Shown: positions 61,050 to 64,000 of the stretch, in pieces
How positions within the stretch are numbered: the first letter of the stretch is position 1
Layout: every line of letters begins with the position of its first letter
Assembly (NCBI GenBank): GCA_964017045.1
Contig: OZ024794.1
Location: 20,963,316-21,027,315, forward strand
Length of the DNA: 64,000 nucleotides
Direction: 5' to 3'
Origin: Omphiscola glabra
Lineage: Eukaryota > Mollusca > Gastropoda > Lymnaeidae
Translations under genes and position numbers: made by a program
Notes under the pieces: model-generated
What the model saw: the letters and a program-made list of their open reading frames with translations, nothing else
Database searches by the model: none
What the model was told of the DNA's origin: nothing

Positions 61050-61872
61050 CAGACAAACTATTAAAAAAAAAAAAACTTCATGTCTTAGACGACTTCTATT
61101 TGTCGTCTGATAAACTTTAAAAGACTTCACTCTAGCCTCTGATAAATTAGACGACTTTCATATATATATATAACATAATATAGTCATCTTATACCTTGAC
61201 CGTCCCGAGAACCACAATAGATCACTTTATACGCAAACTGTTGGTCTCACTATGCATCTATAAGACAAGCCAGAGACCTGGAGTCTTTGTTCAATTGTTT
61301 CATTCTCGCACTGTTCGAGTCAATTATTGCCGGCGTTAGATCAATAGCAATTGTGTCATTATGCGTTTAAACGCTTCAATTGTGTCATTAAGTGTTTAAA
61401 CGCTTCGCTTTAAGCTCGGGGAGTAAGCTCAGGAGAACAATAACGTTCTATACAAATAATTATTTTTAAAAAATGTGTGGGGGGGGGGGGGGGGGGTAGT
61501 TTGAGAATAATATTATTTCTTAGAATGTTTCGTCTCTATAATACTGCCTCTTAAATGTAGCAAAGAGGGGGGGGGGGCGGTCACATATCGGATATCGGCT
61601 ACGCCACTGACAAACTTTAACAGCAAATTGAAGGTGAAGAGTAGTACCTTGTTATTTTTAACATTTAATTTTTTATTTTTTTTAAAATATCATCGAGTTT
61701 TAAGTGACAGTGTAATATACGAATAGTTGATGAGTTGTATTGTAGATGTCTTCATCTGTTAGCAGTGTACTGTAATGTTAGTCTGTGTCTGCCACTTTTC
61801 ACTTGGGTACATAATGAGTTGCTGTCTGTCCGTTGAAGAGTTATGCAGTGGGTTTATACAGTATATATATAT

Positions 61873-61933
<61 letters not shown>

Positions 61934-62944
61934 CCGTCTATAGACAATATCGTGTGTAATACTTTGGCGATTTAGTTCACCTAAGTGGCGAGTCGGCATG
62001 CTGTTGATATCAAAACGAGCATTTTAACAGGAAGTAGACTTTTGCTCGATTACAACATAACATTTCCCGTCGCTAACATATTATATGTATATAATATTCA
62101 CCAATGGTCAAAAAATAGATAAATAATGGTTCTCACTTTTTGGTATTGTCGCAATAATCTCGACTGATTGGTCCCTCATTGCACCACCACCGGTCCACTG
62201 GTCGCCATCTTAACGCACCCACTGGAAGTTGACACTCGTGAACAGATTCCTTTATGAAGTAGTGAGTTATTATAGGTTTAGGGGAAAAAAGGGGGGGGGG
62301 GGCGCGCAAGGAAATCTTACTGCATTCATTTGCGTCACAAAGGATCACTGTAAAATGATACAGAAATGATCTTCTTTAATACTATTTCTAGTTTGTTAAG
62401 TAGGACTCCTCTAAGGATGCACCATGTTTTAATTCTCATGCACTTCGACCAAACAGATAGCAGATCAGTGGTTCTCAAAATTTGAGTTGTAGAGAAACAC
62501 AATGAGGCGAACATTCAAAGGAACATGTTCATGAAATCAATTATTTTGTAAAGATATTTCAGGAAAATTACAGGTTGAAATCTGCCCGGCCACCACCACC
62601 ACCCCCCCCCCACTTGGCCACCCCACCACTTGGCCAACCCCTCACTTCCCCCCCCCTCCCAACTTTTTCTATTAGATTCAACTTATTTCTGTGTGGCATA
62701 CATGGCCACGCCCCTGTTCCTTGATTAGACGATCATGGACTTCAAATGGCATCCAATTCTTCCCCCTACCAGGACATATCGATCAAAAGTGGAATTCCTT
62801 TCTTAGTATTCTCTTGTCATGTTTTAAGTTAATCTAATTATTGATTTATTTTATCGTTTGGGAAAAAAAGTTGTGAGTGTGTGATAAATAACAAACAAAC
62901 AAACCCACTAAATTTGAAACCATAAAGAAAATCAATTTTCTATC
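61050..62944. other. Intronic anonymous DNA with homopolymers and (TA)n
   Basis: G runs near 61479-61496, 61567-61577 and 62290-62301; TCGGCTACGCCACTG (about 61595-61609) is a lone MITE terminus; a 60-bp (TA)n tract lies at 61862-61925; CAGTGGTTCTCAAAA at 62466 is another lone hAT-like end; C-rich DNA lies at 62590-62660. No exon recognised. Confidence 0.5.
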
Positions 62945-63155
62945 AACCGTGGTATCCAAATTTCATGTAATACTCAAGCTGTTCTATAAACCGTGGTATC
63001 CAAATTTTATGTGCTCAAGCTGTTCTATGACTATAAACCGTGGTATCCAAATTTCAAGTACTCAAGCTGTTCTATAAACCGTGGTATCCAAATTTCATGT
63101 GCTCAAGCTGTTCTATAAACTGTGGTATCCAAATCTCATGTACTCAAGCTGTTCG
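62945..63155. repeat. Minisatellite, ~36-41-bp unit x5
   Basis: Units share AACCGTGGTATCCAAATTTC then ATGTACTCAAGCTGTTCTAT, with small length differences (extra GACTAT once). Confidence 0.95.
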
Positions 63156-63512
63156 CTCGTTTGCTATTGTCACCCAAAGTACACTAACAAAAACAAACGG
63201 TTACAATACTCGATGACTATCATCGGCTCGAACACCAATTTAAAGGATGAGAGTAAATACAGAAGCCAGAATAGATTTTCTTTTGAAATAAAATTTTAAG
63301 TCATACAAAAGTGGGGAAAATAGTTTTTAAAAAAAAACAAACAACAATTGTGGTTGAAAACGTCAACAACTGGGGTATCAAAGGGGAAGAAGTGCTGCTC
63401 AGAACCCTTTCAAATGCCCTCACATGGCATCGAGACCACGGTTGTCGTACTTGACTTTCTCTATTCCGATCACGGTTGACGTAGTTAAAATCTGTTTCTA
63501 GATGAACGCATA
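63156..63512. other. Intronic anonymous DNA
   Basis: No exon or repeat recognised. Confidence 0.5.
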
Positions 63513-63886
63513 ATTTTGACTGTCACATACTTTTGACTGCCACATAATTTTGACTGCCACATGCATTTGGCTGCCACATACTTTTGACTGCCACATACAT
63601 TTTTCTGCCACATACTTTTGACTGCCACATACTTTTGTCTGCCACATATTTTTGACTGCCACATACTTTTGACTGCAAAAAACGTTTGACTGCCACATAC
63701 TTTTGACTGCACCATACTTTTGACTGCCACATACTTTTGACTGCCACATACTTTTGACTGTCGCATACTTTTGACAGCCCCATACTTTTGACTGCCCAAT
63801 ACTTTTGACTGCCCCATACTTTTGACTGCCTCATACTTTTGACTGCCCCATACTTTTGACTGCCGCGTACTTTTGACTGCCACACA
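63513..63886. repeat. Minisatellite, 17-bp unit x~22
   Basis: TTTTGACTGCCACATAC units with point variants, the right half enriched in CCCCATAC. The minus strand is open in all three frames although 17 is not a multiple of three: the frame cycles through a 51-bp, 17-residue period free of stops. The last ~110 bases of the window are anonymous. Confidence 0.98.
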
Positions 63887-64000
63887 TGTTTACCTCATCG
63901 TCAGCAGGCCGTGCAAAGGGAGAAGAATCCACCGCACTTTTGTGTATCTCTTTGAAATAAAAACCAATCGCCTTGTTTCTTTTTCTGTTCACTTCCTCTA

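Overview
The window looks like AT-rich (roughly 60-65% A+T by eye), gene-poor animal DNA, most likely from a mollusc and probably a heterobranch gastropod. This rests on four things: an intron-containing homeobox-type gene, CR1/L2-like and RTE-like non-LTR retrotransposon remnants, many short hAT-type MITEs, and a very high density of unrelated minisatellites and long (CTAT)n tracts. One MITE closely resembles the SPIN family, which has been reported from a pond snail. The species assignment is inference. I see no tRNA, rRNA, operon or prokaryotic signal.

Only one convincing host coding exon is present, at 55632-56466 on the + strand. It encodes the N-terminal 278 residues of a transcription factor with an eh1 Groucho-binding motif (FSIESLIG). 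It is best explained as exon 1 of an ANTP-class homeobox gene of EMX or GBX type. It ends at a clean GTAAGT donor, and no homeodomain exon appears in the remaining 7.5 kb, so the rest of the gene should lie beyond the right edge. The left 55 kb then reads as 5' flank or gene desert, and 56467-64000 as intron 1.

Layout: 1-5.7 kb holds hAT MITEs and five short minisatellites. 5.7-9.3 kb is AT-rich with a degenerate ~160-bp repeat. 10-18.8 kb holds minisatellites of 43, 42, 22, ~20 and 11 bp plus two LINE 3' ends. 18.8-32 kb is mostly anonymous with (CTAT)n tracts and smaller arrays. 32-43.4 kb is dense in minisatellites, including a 27-bp array open in several frames, an RTE-like reverse-transcriptase pseudogene embedded in a minisatellite, and a 1.05-kb array of a 14-bp unit. 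43.4-55.6 kb carries more arrays and several non-repetitive islands that could be cis-regulatory. 55.6-64 kb is the gene.

The most notable points are the SPIN-like element with 15-bp inverted ends and an 8-bp target-site duplication, two retrotransposon fragments lying inside tandem arrays, a minisatellite sharing its flank between two loci 8.6 kb apart, four tandem steroid-receptor-type palindromes, and an excess of TGACGTCA palindromes. Nearly all long open frames apart from the 55.6-kb exon arise from stop-free tandem repeats and are not called as genes.
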